NCBI RefSeq assembly: GCF_051401765.1
Contig: NW_027480468.1
Span: 1,426,001 to 1,490,000 of the forward strand
Reading direction: 5' to 3'
Origin: Calliopsis andreniformis
Taxonomy: Eukaryota; Arthropoda; Insecta; Hymenoptera; Andrenidae
Length of the DNA: 64,000 nucleotides
Notes under the pieces: model-generated
What the model saw: only the letters and a program-made list of their open reading frames with translations
The model's database searches: none
What the model was told of the DNA's origin: nothing
Shown: positions 1 through 13,800 of the stretch, piece by piece
How the letters are laid out: the number at the start of each line of letters is the position of its first letter
Numbering within the stretch: position 1 is the stretch's first letter
Made by a program: the position numbers and the translations under genes

Positions 1-723
1 TAATCAATCTCCAATCCTAGATCCTCAATCCCCAATCATCAATCCTCAATCCTCTATCCTCAATCCTCAATCCTCAATCCTCGATCCTCAATCCTCAATC
101 TTCAACCCTCAATCATCGATCCTCAATCCTCAAACCTCAATCTTCAAACCTCAATACTCAATCTTCAATCCTCAATCCTCAATCCTCAATCCTCAATCCT
201 CAATCCTCAATCTTCAATCCTCAATACTCAATCTTCAATCCTCAATCGTCAATCCTCAATCCTCCATCCTGAATCCTCAGTACTCAATCCTCAATCCTCA
301 ATCCTCAATATTCAATCCTCAATACTCAATCTTCAATCCTCAATCCTCAATCCTCAATCCTCCATCCTGAATCCTCAATACTCAATCCTCAATCTTCAAT
401 CCTCAATACTCAATCTTCAATCCTCAATCCTCGATCCTCAATCCTCAATCCTCATTCCTCAATCCTCAATACACAATCCTCAATCCTCAATCCTCAATCC
501 TCAGTCCTCAATTCTCAATCCTCAATCCTCAATCCTCAATCCTCAATCCTCAATCCTCAATCATCCACCTCAATCTTCAATACTCAATCCTCAATCCTCA
601 TTCCTCAATCCTCAATACTCAACCATCAATCCTCAATTCTCAATCCTCCATCCTCAATATTCAACACACAACCCTCAAACATCAATCCTCAATACTCAAC
701 CATCAATCCTCAATTCTCAATAC

Positions 724-835
724 TCAATAGAGTATCCTGAATTCTCATGGTTCAATACTCAATCCACAATTTTCAATAATCAAATCTCAATCCTCAAACA
801 TCAATTCTCAACACTCAATCCTCAACACTCAGTCC
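724..835 (+). repeat. Landmark box A, canonical form
   Basis: A run of 16 diverged heptamers in perfect 7-bp register. It starts TCAATAG, passes through TGAATTC and TCATGGT, and ends TCAACAC, TCAGTCC. It contains a GAATTC hexamer. Other canonical A boxes start at 4579, 7444, 10119, 11847, 14096, 16029, 22400 and 27206. No coding or protein-binding role can be shown; it is useful as a landmark for aligning repeat copies. Confidence 0.85.
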
Positions 836-1003
836 TCTCTCTTCAATCCTCCATCCTCAATCCTCAATCCTCAATCGTCAATCCTCAACTTTCAATCCTC
901 AACCCTCAATCCTCAGTCCTCAAACCTCAATCACGAATCCTCAATCCTGAATCCTCAATCTTCAGCCCTCAGTCCTCAACAATCAATTGTCAATCCTCAA
1001 TCC

Positions 1004-1087
1004 TCAATAGAATATCCTCAATTCACTGTTTTCAATACTCAATCCCCATTCTTCAATCTTCAAATCTCAATACTCAATATTCAATCC
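1004..1087 (+). repeat. Landmark box B, subtype with ACTGTTT and CCATTCT
   Basis: A B-type box in which the usual ACAGTTT unit is ACTGTTT and the unit after TCAATCC is CCATTCT. Its right part has decayed into ordinary heptamers, so only about 12 units are recognisable. Copies start at 22680 and 27486. A close relative with ACAGTTT and CCATTCT starts at 48821 in the 3120-bp repeat, so that repeat took this segment from this lineage. Confidence 0.75.
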
Positions 1088-2447
1088 TCAACCCTCAACC
1101 CTCAATCCTCAATCCTCATTCTTCAATCCTCAATACCCAATCCTCAATCTTCAATCCTCAATCCTCAATCCTCAATTCTCAAACCTCATTCCTCAGTCCT
1201 CAGTCCTCAAACCTCAATCCTCAACCCTCAGCCCTCATCCTCAATCATCAATACTCAATCCTCAATCGTCAATAGAATATCATCAATTCACAGTTTTCAA
1301 TACTCAATACTCAATCTGCAATCTTCAAATCTCTATTCACAAACATCACTTCTCATCACTCAACCCTCGACACTCCGTCCCCAATCCTCAATCTTCATTC
1401 CTCAATCCTCAATACTCAACCCTCAATGCTCAATCCTCAATCTTCAATCCTCAATCCTCAATCCTCAATTCTCAATACTCAATCCTCTGTCCTCAGACCT
1501 CAAACCACAATTCTCAACCCTCAGCCCCCATCCTCAATCCTCAACCCTCAATCCTCAGTCCTCCGACCTCAAACCTCAAACCTCAGCCCTTAGACCTCAT
1601 CCTCAATCCTCAATCCTCAATCCTCAATCCTCAATCTTCAATCCTCAATACTCAATCTTCAATCCTCAATCCTCAGTCCTCAAACCTCAATTCTGTATCC
1701 TGAACACTCAATCTTCAATCCTCAATCCTCAGTCCTGAATACTCTACCATCAATCTTCAATCTTCAATCCCCAATGCTCAATCCTCAATCCTCATTCCTA
1801 AATCCTCAATACCCAATCCTCAATCGTCAATCCTCAATCCTCAATCCTCAATGTTCAATTCTCAATCCTCAATCCTCAAACCTCAACCTTCAATCCTCAA
1901 TACTCAATCCTCTGTCATCAATCCTCAAACTTCAATTCTCAATCGTGAATCCTCACTCCTCAATCCTCAACCCTCAATCCTCGTTCCTCAAACCTCAATC
2001 CTCAACCCTCAGTCCTCATCCTCAATATTAATTTTTCAATTCTCAATTCTCAATCCTCAATCCTCAACCCTCAATCCTCAATCTTCAATCCTCAATAATC
2101 AATCTCCAATCCTGCATCCTCAATCCCCAATCCTCAATCCTTAATCCTCAATCTTGAATCCTCAATCCCCAGTCCTCAATCTTCAATCCTCAATGATCAA
2201 TCCGCAATCCTCAATCCTCTGTCCTCAATCCTCAATCCTCAATCCTCAAACCTCAAACCTCAACCATCAGTCCTCGTCCTCAAACCTCAACCCTCAATCC
2301 TCCATCCTCAATCTTCAATCATCAATACTCAATCTTCAATCCTCAATCCTCAATCCTCAATCCTCAATCCTCAATCCTCAACATTCAACGCACAACCCTC
2401 AACCATCAATCCTCAATACTCAACCATCAATCCTCAGTTCTCAATAC

Positions 2448-2524
2448 TCAATAGAATATCCTGAACCCTCATGGTTCAATACTCAACCAGCAATATTCCA
2501 TAATCAAATCTCAATCCTCAAACA
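2448..2524 (+). repeat. Landmark box A, subtype with CATAATC
   Basis: An A-type box with TGAACCC instead of TGAATTC and a TCC-to-CATAA change in its middle, so it lacks the GAATTC site. About 11 of the 16 units are recognisable before plain heptamers resume. Related copies start at 24124, 28930, 36256 and 42441; the last two have TGAATCC. A B box follows 280 bp downstream here and at 36256 and 42441, 278 bp at 24124, and 273 bp at 28930. Confidence 0.75.
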
Positions 2525-2727
2525 TCAATCCTCAATCCTCAATCCTCAACCCTCAATCCTCTACGTTCAATCCTCAATACCCAATCCTCAGTCTTCAATC
2601 CTCAATCCTCAATCCTCAATCCTCAATCCTCAATCCTCAGTCATCAAACCTCAATCCTGAATCCTCAATCCTGAATCCTCAATCTTCAGCCCTGAGTCCT
2701 CAACAATCAGTTGTCAATCCTCTATCC

Positions 2728-2839
2728 TCAATAGAATATCCTCAATTCACAGGTTTCAATACTCAATACTCAATCTGCAATCTTCAAATCTCTATTCACA
2801 AACATCAATTCTCATCACTCAACCCTCAATACTCAGGCC
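2728..2839 (+). repeat. Landmark box B, canonical form
   Basis: Sixteen diverged heptamers in register, starting TCAATAG, AATATCC, TCAATTC and ending with a TCAGTCC-like unit (TCAGGCC here). It is preceded by the units TCAACAA and TCAGTTG. Other B boxes start at 1269, 3901, 5006, 6766, 7871, 9344, 11169, 12274, 13747, 16295, 22099, 22945, 24402, 24988, 27751, 29203, 32132, 36536, 37240, 38273, 39055, 42721, 43425, 44891 and 45673. It aligns without gaps to box A, so the two share an origin. Confidence 0.85.
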
Positions 2840-3009
2840 CCAATTCTCAATCTTCAATCCTCAATCCTCAATCCTCAATCCTCAATCTTAATCTTCAATC
2901 TTCAATCCTCAATCCTCAATCCTCAGTTCTCAATCCTCAATCCTCTGTCCTCAGTCCTCAAACCACAATCCTCAACCCTCAGCCCACATCCTCAATCCTC
3001 AACCCTCAA

Positions 3010-5874
3010 TCCTCTGTCCTCCGTTCTCAAACCTTAAACCTCAGCCCTTAGACCTCATCCTCAATCCTCAATCCTCAATCCTCAATCCTCAATTTTCAAT
3101 CCTCAATACTCAACCTTCAATCCTCAATCCGCAGTCCTCAAACCTCAATTCTGTATCCTGAACACTCAATCTTCAATCCTCAATCCTAAATCCTCAATCC
3201 TCAATCCTCAATCCTCAATCCTCAATACTCATACCTCAATCTTCAATCCTCAATACTCAATCTTCAAACCTCAATCCTCAATCCTCAACCCTCAATCTTC
3301 AATCCTCAATCCTCAATCCTCAATCCTCAATCCTCAACACTCAATCCTCAATTTTCAATCCTCAATCCTCAGTCCTCAATCTACAATCCTCAATACTCAA
3401 TCTGCAAACCTCAATCCTCAGTCCTCAATCCTCAATCCTCATGCTTCAATCCTCAATACCGAATCCTCAATCTTCAATCCTCAATCCTCAATACTCAATC
3501 TTCAATCCTCAATCCTCAATTTTCAATCCTCAATGCTCAATTCTCAATCCTCAATCCTCAAACCTCAATCTTCAATCCTCAATACTCGATCTTCAATCCT
3601 CAATCCTCAATCCTCAGTCATCGATCCTCAATCCTCAATCCTCAATCTTCAATCCTCAATAATCAATCTCCAATACTAGATCCTCAATCCCCGATCCTCA
3701 ATCCTTAATCCTCAATCTTGAATCCTCAATCCCCAGTCCTAAATCTTCAATCCTCAATGCTCCATCCTCAATCCTCAATCCTCAGTCCTCAATCCTCAAT
3801 CCTCAATCCTCAATCCTCAAACCTCAATCCTGAATCCTCAATCCTGAATCCTCAATCTTCAGCCCTGGGTCCTCAACAATCAGTTGTCAATCCTCAATCC
3901 TCAATAGAATGTCCTCAATTCACAGTTTTCAATACTCAATACTCAACCTGCAACCTTCAGATCTCTATCCACAAACATCAATTCTCATCAGTCAACCCTC
4001 AATGCTCAGTCCCCAATCCTCAATCTTCAATCCTCAATACTCAATCTTCAAACCTCAATCCTCAATCCTCAACCCTCAATCCTCAATCCTCAATCCTCAA
4101 TCGTCAGTCTTCCATCCTCAATACTCAATCTTCAATCCTCAATGCTCAATCCTCAATCCTCAATCCTCAATCCTCAATCCTCAATCCTCAATCCTCAACA
4201 CTCAATCCTCAATCTTCAATCCTCAATAATCAATCTCCAATACTAGATCCTCAATCCCCGATCCTCAATCCTTAATCCCCAATCTTGAATCCTCAATCCC
4301 CAGTCCTAAATCTTCAATCCTCAATGCTCAATCCTCTATCCTCAATCCTCAGTCCTCAATCCTCGACCCTCAATCCTCAAACCTCAAACCTCAACCGTCA
4401 GTCCTCGTCCACAAACCTCAACCCTCAATCCTCCATCCTCAATCTTCAATCATCAATACTCAATCTTCAATCATCAATCCTCAATCCTCAATCCTCAATC
4501 CTCAGTCCTCAATATTCAACGCACAACCCTGAACCATCAATACTCAATACTCAACCATCAATCCTCAGTTCTCAATACTCAATAGAGTATCCTGAATTCT
4601 CATGGACCAATACTCAATCCGCAATATTCAATAATCAAATCTCTATCCCCAAACATCAATTCTCAATACTCAATCCTCAACACTCAGTCCTCTCTCTTCA
4701 ATCCTCAATCCTCAATCCTCAGTCTTCAATCCTCAACACTCAATCTTCAATCCTGAATCCTCAATTCTCAATCCTCAGTGCTCAATCCTCAATCCTCAAT
4801 CCTCAATACTCAATCCTCAATCCTCAATCCTCAATCCTCAATCTTCAATCCTCAATACCCAATCCTCAGTCTTCGATCCTCAATCCTCAATCCTCAATCC
4901 TCAATCCTCAATCCTCAGTCCTCAAACCTCAATCCTGAATCCTCAATCATGAATCCTCAATCTTCAGCTCTGTGTCCTACACAATCAGTTGACAATCCTC
5001 AATCCTCAATAGAATGTCCTCAATTCACAGTTTTCAATACCCAATACTCAAACTGCAATCTTCAGATCTCTATCCACAAACATCAATTCTCATCACTCAA
5101 CCCTCAATACTCAGTCCCCAATCCTCAATCTTCAATCCTCAATCCTCAATCCTCATTCCTCAATCTTAATCTTCAATCCTCAATACTCAATCTTCAATCC
5201 TCAATCCTCAATCCTCAATACTCAATCCTCAATCTTCAATCCCCAATCCTCAATCCTCAATCTACAATCCTCAATACTCAATCTGCAATCCTCACTCCTC
5301 AGCCCTCAATCCTCAATCCTCATTCTTCAATCCTCAATACCGAATCCTCAATCTTCAATCCTCAGTCCTCAATCCTCAATTCTCAATCCTCAACCCTCAA
5401 TCCTCAGACTTCAAACATCAATACACAACCCTCAGTCCTCGTCCTCAATCTACAACCCACAATCCTCAATCCTCAATCTTCTATCGTTAATATTCAATCT
5501 TCAATCCACAATCCTCAATCCTCAATCCTCAATCCTCAATCCTCAAACCTCAATCTTCGATCCTCAATACTCGATCTTCAATCCTCAATCCTCAATCCTC
5601 AGTCATCAATCCTCAATCCTCAATCCTCAATCTTCAATCCTCAATAATCAATCTCCAATACTAGATCCTCAATCCCCGATCCTCAATCCTTAATCCTCAA
5701 TCTTGAATCCTCAATCCCCAGTCCTCAATCCTCATTCTTCAATCCTGAATATCCAATCCTCAATCTTCAATAGTCAATCCTCAATCCTCAATTCTCAATT
5801 CTCAATCCTCAGTCCTGAGTCCTCAAACCACAATCCCCAACCCTCAGCCCTCATCCTCAATCCTCAATCCTCAA
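3010..5874 (+). repeat. 2865-bp higher-order repeat, copy 1
   Basis: First of two adjacent 2865-bp units. Start and end are placed at the variant stretch CTCTGTCCTCCGTTCTC, seen near 3013 and 5878. Contains B boxes at 3901 and 5006 and an A box at 4579. The length leaves remainder 2 on division by 7, which is consistent with five 6-bp units (modulo 7). Differences from copy 2 are few; for example the unit GACAATC near 4990 is GTCAATC in the next copy. Confidence 0.85.
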
Positions 5875-8739
5875 TCCTCTGTCCTCCGTTCTCAAACCTT
5901 AAACCTCAGCCCTTAGACCTCATCCTCAATCCTCAATCCTCAATCCTCAATCCTCAATTTTCAATCCTCAATACTCAACCTTCAATCCTCAATCCGCAGT
6001 CCTCAAACCTCAATTCTGTATCCTGAACACTCAATCTTCAATCCTCAATCCTAAATCCTCAATCCTCAATCCTCAATCCTCAATCCTCAATACTCATACC
6101 TCAATCTTCAATCCTCAATACTCAATCTTCAAACCTCAATCCTCAATCCTCAACCCTCAATCTTCAATCCTCAATCCTCAATCCTCAATCCTCAATCCTC
6201 AACACTCAATCCTCAATTTTCAATCCTCAATCCTCAGTCCTCAATCTACAATCCTCAATACTCAATCTGCAAACCTCAATCCTCAGTCCTCAATCCTCAA
6301 TCCTCATGCTTCAATCCTCAATACCGAATCCTCAATCTTCAATCCTCAATCCTCAATACTCAATCTTCAATCCTCAATCCTCAATTTTCAATCCTCAATG
6401 CTCAATTCTCAATCCTCAATCCTCAAACCTCAATCTTCAATCCTCAATACTCGATCTTCAATCCTCAATCCTCAATCCTCAGTCATCGATCCTCAATCCT
6501 CAATCCTCAATCTTCAATCCTCAATAATCAATCTCCAATACTAGATCCTCAATCCCCGATCCTCAATCCTTAATCCTCAATCTTGAATCCTCAATCCCCA
6601 GTCCTAAATCTTCAATCCTCAATGCTCCATCCTCAATCCTCAATCCTCAGTCCTCAATCCTCAATCCTCAATCCTCAATCCTCAAACCTCAATCCTGAAT
6701 CCTCAATCCTGAATCCTCAATCTTCAGCCCTGGGTCCTCAACAATCAGTTGTCAATCCTCAATCCTCAATAGAATGTCCTCAATTCACAGTTTTCAATAC
6801 TCAATACTCAACCTGCAACCTTCAGATCTCTATCCACAAACATCAATTCTCATCAGTCAACCCTCAATGCTCAGTCCCCAATCCTCAATCTTCAATCCTC
6901 AATACTCAATCTTCAAACCTCAATCCTCAATCCTCAACCCTCAATCCTCAATCCTCAATCCTCAATCGTCAGTCTTCCATCCTCAATACTCAATCTTCAA
7001 TCCTCAATGCTCAATCCTCAATCCTCAATCCTCAATCCTCAATCCTCAATCCTCAGTCCTCAACACTCAATCCTCAATCTTCAATCCTCAATAATCAATC
7101 TCCAATACTAGATCCTCAATCCCCGATCCTCAATCCTTAATCCCCAATCTTGAATCCTCAATCCCCAGTCCTAAATCTTCAATCCTCAATGCTCAATCCT
7201 CTATCCTCAATCCTCAGTCCTCAATCCTCGACCCTCAATCCTCAAACCTCAAACCTCAACCGTCAGTCCTCGTCCACAAACCTCAACCCTCAATCCTCCA
7301 TCCTCAATCTTCAATCATCAATACTCAATCTTCAATCATCAATCCTCAATCCTCAATCCTCAATCCTCAGTCCTCAATATTCAACGCACAACCCTGAACC
7401 ATCAATACTCAATACTCAACCATCAATCCTCAGTTCTCAATACTCAATAGAGTATCCTGAATTCTCATGGACCAATACTCAATCCGCAATATTCAATAAT
7501 CAAATCTCTATCCCCAAACATCAATTCTCAATACTCAATCCTCAACACTCAGTCCTCTCTCTTCAATCCTCAATCCTCAATCCTCAGTCTTCAATCCTCA
7601 ACACTCAATCTTCAATCCTGAATCCCCAATTCTCAATCCTCAGTGCTCAATCCTCAATCCTCAATCCTCAATACTCAATCCTCAATCCTCAATCCTCAAT
7701 CCTCAATCTTCAATCCTCAATACCCAATCCTCAGTCTTCGATCCTCAATCCTCAATCCTCAATCCTCAATCCTCAATCCTCAGTCCTCAAACCTCAATCC
7801 TGAATCCTCAATCATGAATCCTCAATCTTCAGCTCTGTGTCCTACACAATCAGTTGTCAATCCTCAATCCTCAATAGAATGTCCTCAATTCACAGTTTTC
7901 AATACCCAATACTCAAACTGCAATCTTCAGATCTCTATCCACAAACATCAATTCTCATCACTCAACCCTCAATACTCAGTCCCCAATCCTCAATCTTCAA
8001 TCCTCAATCCTCAATCCTCATTCCTCAATCTTAATCTTCAATCCTCAATACTCAATCTTCAATCCTCAATCCTCAATCCTCAATACTCAATCCTCAATCT
8101 TCAATCCTCAATCCTCAATCCTCAATCTACAATCCTCAATACTCAATCTGCAATCCTCACTCCTCAGCCCTCAATCCTCAATCCTCATTCTTCAATCCTC
8201 AATACCGAATCCTCAATCTTCAATCCTCAGTCCTCAATCCTCAATTCTCAATCCTCAACCCTCAATCCTCAGACTTCAAACATCAATACACAACCCTCAG
8301 TCCTCGTCCTCAATCTACAACCCACAATCCTCAATCCTCAATCTTCTATCGTTAATATTCAATCTTCAATCCACAATCCTCAATCCTCAATCCTCAATCC
8401 TCAATCCTCAAACCTCAATCTTCGATCCTCAATACTCGATCTTCAATCCTCAATCCTCAATCCTCAGTCATCAATCCTCAATCCTCAATCCTCAATCTTC
8501 AATCCTCAATAATCAATCTCCAATACTAGATCCTCAATCCCCGATCCTCAATCCTTAATCCTCAATCTTGAATCCTCAATCCCCAGTCCTCAATCCTCAT
8601 TCTTCAATCCTGAATATCCAATCCTCAATCTTCAATAGTCAATCCTCAATCCTCAATTCTCAATTCTCAATCCTCAGTCCTGAGTCCTCAAACCACAATC
8701 CCCAACCCTCAGCCCTCATCCTCAATCCTCAATCCTCAA
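5875..8739 (+). repeat. 2865-bp higher-order repeat, copy 2
   Basis: Second 2865-bp unit, near-identical to the preceding one, with B boxes at 6766 and 7871 and an A box at 7444. After 8739 the sequence departs from the start of copy 1: a TCAGCCC unit replaces TCTGTCC. The tandem therefore ends after two copies. Most of this unit is also the left part of a larger duplication displaced by 4403 bp. Confidence 0.85.
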
Positions 8740-9447
8740 TCCTCAGCCCTCCGTCCTCAAACCTCTATCCTCAGCTCTCAGACCTCATCCTCGGTCCTCA
8801 ATCCTCAGTCCTCAAACCTCAATTCTGAATCCTGAATACTCAACCTTCAATCCTCAATCCTCAGTCGTGAATACTCTACCATCAATCTTCAATCCTCAAT
8901 CCCCAATGCTCAATCCTCAATCCTCATTCTTCAGTCCTCAATACCCAATCCTGAATCTTCAATCCTCAATCCTCAATGCTCAATTCTCAATCCTCAATCC
9001 TCCAACCTCAATCTTCAATCCTCAATACTCGATCTTCAATCCTCAATCCTCAATCCTCAGTCATCGATCCTAAATCCTCAATCCTCAATCTTCAATCCTC
9101 AATAATCAATCTCCAATACTAGATCCTCAATCCCCGATCCTCAATCCTTAATCCTCAATCTTGAATCCTCAATCCCCAGTCCTAAATCTTCAATCCTCTA
9201 TGCTCAATCCTCAATCCTCAATCCTCAGTCCTCAATCCTCAATCCTCAATCCTCAATCCTCAAACCTCAATCCTGAATCCTCAATCCTGAATCCTCAATC
9301 TTCAGCCCTGGGTCCTCAACTATCAGTTGTCAATCCTCAATCCTCAATAGAATGTCCTCAATTCACAGTTTTCAATACTCAATACTCAACCTGCAACCTT
9401 CAGATCTCTATCCACAAACATCAATTCTCATCAGTCAACCCTCAATG
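6031..9447 (+). repeat. Left member of 4403-bp displaced duplication
   Basis: Matches 10434-13850 at a constant offset of 4403, which is exactly 629 x 7. The two members are separated by 9448-10433. Landmark boxes at 6766, 7444, 7871 and 9344 correspond to 11169, 11847, 12274 and 13747. The left edge is near the marker unit TAAATCC (6052 and 10455). Confidence 0.85.
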
Positions 9448-10433
9448 CTTAGTCCCCAATCCTCAATCTTCAATCCTCAATCCTCAATCATCAACCCTCA
9501 ATCTTAATCTTCAATCCTCAATACTCAATCTTCAATCCTCAATCCTCAATCCTCAATACTCAATCCTCAATCTTCAATCCTCAATACTCAATCTTCAAAC
9601 CTCAATCCTCAATCCTCAACCCTCAATCCTCAATCCTCAATCCTCAAACGTCAGTCTTCCATCCTCAATACTCAATCTTCAATCCTCAATGCTCAATCCT
9701 CAATCCTCAATCCTCAATCCTCAATCCTCAATCCTCAACACTCAATCCTCAATCTTCAATCCTCAATAATCAATCTCCAATACTAGATCCTCAATCCCCG
9801 ATCCTCAATCCTTAATCCCCAATCTTGAATCCTCAATCCCCAGTCCTAAATCTTCAATCCTCAATGCTCAATCCTCAATCCTCAATCCTCAGTCCTCGAT
9901 CCTCAATCCTCAATCCGCAAACCTCAAACCTCAACCGTCAGTCCTCGTCCTCAAACCTCAACCCTCAATCCTCCATCCTCAATCTTCAATCATCAATACT
10001 CAATCTTCAATCCTCAATCCTCAATCCTCAATCCTCAATCCTCAATCCTCAATATTCAACGCACAACCCTCAATCATCAATCCTGAATACTCAACCATCA
10101 ATCCTCAGTTCTCAATACTCAATAGAATATCCTGAATTCTCATGGTTCAATACTCAATCCGCAATATTCAATAATCAAATCTCTATCCTCAAACATCAAT
10201 TCTCAATACTCAATCCTCAACACTCAGTCCTCTCTCTTCAATCCTCAGTCCTCAATCCTCAGTCTTCAATCCTCAACACTCAATCTTCAATCCTCAATCC
10301 TCAATTCTCAATCCTCAATGCTCAATCCTCAATCCTCAATCCTCAATTCTCAATCCTCAATCCTCAGGTCTCAATCTTCAATCCTCAATACCCAATCCTC
10401 AGTCTTCGATCCTCAATCCTCAATCCTCAATAC
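9448..10433 (+). repeat. Spacer segment of the 4403-bp unit
   Basis: Lies between the two 4403-displaced members. From about 9895 it is itself duplicated at 13870 onward with an offset of 3977. It carries the canonical A box at 10119. Nothing but heptamer satellite is present. Confidence 0.7.
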
Positions 10434-10811
10434 TCAATCTTCAATCCTCAATCCTAAATCCTCAATCCTCAATCCTCAATCCTCAATCCTCAATACTCAT
10501 ACCTCAATCTTCAATCCTCAATACTCAATCTTCAAACCTCAATCCTCAATCCTCAACCCTCAATCTTCAATCCTCACTCCTCAATCCTCAATCCTCAATC
10601 CTCAACACTCAATCCTCAATTTTCAATCCTCAATCCTCAGTCCTCAATCTACAATCCTCAATACTCAATCTGCAAACCTCAATCCTCAGTCCTCAATCCT
10701 CAATCCTCATTCTTCAATCCTCAATACCGAATCCTCAATCTTCAATCCTCAATCCTCAATACTCAATCTTCAATCCTCAATCCTCAATTTTCAATCCTCA
10801 ATGCTCAATTC
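9895..10811 (+). repeat. Left member of 3977-bp displaced duplication
   Basis: Matches 13870-14795 at offset 3977, rising to 3984 after one extra heptamer in the right member. The A box at 10119 corresponds to the one at 14096. The unit GCAAACC at 9917 and 13894 marks the left part of both. Confidence 0.75.
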
Positions 10812-13800
10812 TCAATCCTCAATCCTCAAACCTCAATCTTCAATCCTCAATACTCGATCTTCAATCCTCAATCCTCAATCCTCAGTCATCGATCCTCAAT
10901 CCTCAATCCTCAATCTTCAATCCTCAATAATCAATCTCCAATACTAGATCCTCAATCCCCGATCCTCAATCCTTAATCCTCAATCTTGAATCCTCAATCC
11001 CCAGTCCTAAATCTTCAATCCTCAATGCTCCATCCTCAATCCTCAATCCTCAGTCCTCAATCCTCAATCCTCAATCCTCAATCCTCAAACCTCAATCCTG
11101 AATCCTCAATCCTGAATCCTCAATCTTCAGCCCTGGGTCCTCAACAATCAGTTGTCAATCCTCAATCCTCAATAGAATGTCCTCAATTCACAGTTTTCAA
11201 TACTCAATACTCAACCTGCAACCTTCAGATCTCTATCCACAAACATCAATTCTCATCAGTCAACCCTCAATGCTCAGTCCCCAATCCTCAATCTTCAATC
11301 CTCAATACTCAATCTTCAAACCTCAATCCTCAATCCTCAACCCTCAATCCTCAATCCTCAATCCTCAATCGTCAGTCTTCCATCCTCAATACTCAATCTT
11401 CAATCCTCAATGCTCAATCCTCAATCCTCAATCCTCAATCCTCAATCCTCAATCCTCAATCCTCAACACTCAATCCTCAATCTTCAATCCTCAATAATCA
11501 ATCTCCAATACTAGATCCTCAATCCCCGATCCTCAATCCTTAATCCCCAATCTTGAATCCTCAATCCCCAGTCCTAAATCTTCAATCCTCAATGCTCAAT
11601 CCTCTATCCTCAATCCTCAGTCCTCAATCCTCGACCCTCAATCCTCAAACCTCAAACCTCAACCGTCAGTCCTCGTCCACAAACCTCAACCCTCAATCCT
11701 CCATCCTCAATCTTCAATCATCAATACTCAATCTTCAATCATCAATCCTCAATCCTCAATCCTCAATCCTCAGTCCTCAATATTCAACGCACAACCCTGA
11801 ACCATCAATACTCAATACTCAACCATCAATCCTCAGTTCTCAATACTCAATAGAGTATCCTGAATTCTCATGGACCAATACTCAATCCGCAATATTCAAT
11901 AATCAAATCTCTATCCCCAAACATCAATTCTCAATACTCAATCCTCAACACTCAGTCCTCTCTCTCCAATCCTCAATCCTCAATCCTCAGTCTTCAATCC
12001 TCAACACTCAATCTTCAATCCTGAATCCTCAATTCTCAATCCTCAGTGCTCAATCCTCAATCCTCAATCCTCAATACTCAATCCTCAATCCTCAATCCTC
12101 AATCCTCAATCTTCAATCCTCAATACCCAATCCTCAGTCTTCGATCCTCAATCCTCAATCCTCAATCCTCAATCCTCAATCCTCAGTCCTCAAACCTCAA
12201 TCCTGAATCCTCAATCATGAATCCTCAATCTTCAGCTCTGTGTCCTACACAATCAGTTGTCAATCCTCAATCCTCAATAGAATGTCCTCAATTCACAGTT
12301 TTCAATACCCAATACTCAAACTGCAATCTTCAGATCTCTATCCACAAACATCAATTCTCATCACTCAACCCTCAATACTCAGTCCCCAATCCTCAATCTT
12401 CAATCCTCAATCCTCAATCCTCATTCCTCAATCTTAATCTTCAATCCTCAATACTCAATCTTCAATCCTCAGTCCTCAATCCTCAATACTCAATCCTCAA
12501 TCTTCAATCCTCAATCCTCAATCCTCAATCTACAATCCTCAATACTCAATCTGCAATCCTCACTCCTCAGCCCTCAATCCTCAATCCTCATTCTTCAATC
12601 CTCAATACCGAATCCTCAATCTTCAATCCTCAGTCCTCAATCCTCAATTCTCAATCCTCAACCCTCAATCCTCAGACTTCAAACATCAATACACAACCCT
12701 CAGTCCTCGTCCTCAATCCACAACCCACAATCCTCAATCCTCAATCTTCTATCGTTAATATTCAATCTTCAATCCACAATCCTCAATCCTCAATCCTCAA
12801 TCCTCAATCCTCAAACCTCAATCTTCGATCCTCAATACTCGATCTTCAATCCTCAATCCTCAATCCTCAGTCATCAATCCTCAATCCTCAATCCTCAATC
12901 TTCAATCCTCAATAATCAATCTCCAATACTAGATCCTCAATCCCCGATCCTCAATCCTTAATCCTCAATCTTGAATCCTCAATCCCCAGTCCTCAATCCT
13001 CATTCTTCAATCCTGAATATCCAATCCTCAATCTTCAATAGTCAATCCTCAATCCTCAATTCTCAATTCTCAATCCTCAGTCCTGAGTCCTCAAACCACA
13101 ATCCCCAACCCTCAGCCCTCATCCTCAATCCTCAATCCTCAATCCTCAGCCCTCCGTCCTCAAACCTCTATCCTCAGCTCTCAGACCTCATCCTCGATCC
13201 TCAATCCTCAGTCCTCAAACCTCAATTCTGAATCCTGAATACTCAACCTTCAATCCTCAATCCTCAGTCGTGAATACTCTACCATCAATCTTCAATCCTC
13301 AATCCCCAATGCTCAATCCTCAATCCTCATTCTTCAGTCCTCAATACCCAATCCTGAATCTTCAATCCTCAATCCTCAATGCTCAATTCTCAATCCTCAA
13401 TCCTCCAACCTCAATCTTCAATCCTCAATACTCGATCTTCAATCCTCAATCCTCAATCCTCAGTCATCGATCCTAAATCCTCAATCCTCAATCTTCAATC
13501 CTCAATAATCAATCTCCAATACTAGATCCTCAATCCCCGATCCTCAATCCTTAATCCTCAATCTTGAATCCTCAATCCCCAGTCCTAAATCTTCAATCCT
13601 CTATGCTCAATCCTCAATCCTGAATCCTCAGTCCTCAATCCTCAATCCTCAATCCTCAATCCTCAAACCTCAATCCTGAATCCTCAATCCTGAATCCTCA
13701 ATCTTCAGCCCTGGGTCCTCAACTATCAGTTGTCAATCCTCAATCCTCAATAGAATGTCCTCAATTCACAGTTTTCAATACTCAACACTCAACCTGCAAT

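Larger units (their letters stand above)
1..3186 (+). repeat. Left module, original of a 26.5-kb displaced copy
   Basis: Matches 26483-29661 almost base for base at an offset of 26482, falling to 26475 after one heptamer is lost near 2620 (five perfect units here, four in the other copy). Parts recur elsewhere: 1-506 at 18403-18908 (offset 18402) and about 630-2520 at 22306-24196 (offset 21676). It holds A-type boxes at 724 and 2448 and B-type boxes at 1004, 1269 and 2728. Homology to the 26.5-kb copy stops at the variant unit near 3186, where the sequence enters the 2865-bp repeat zone. Confidence 0.85.

Noticed and set aside
724..835. Box A as a transposon remnant or inserted gene fragment
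   Set aside because: It parses cleanly into 16 heptamers in the surrounding register and aligns to box B, so it is diverged satellite and not an insertion.
970..1003. Inverted-repeat hairpin or terminator around CAATCAATTGTC upstream of a B box
   Set aside because: The palindromic part (CAATTG) is only six bases and is absent in most copies, which have CAGTTG. There is no U-tract or gene context.
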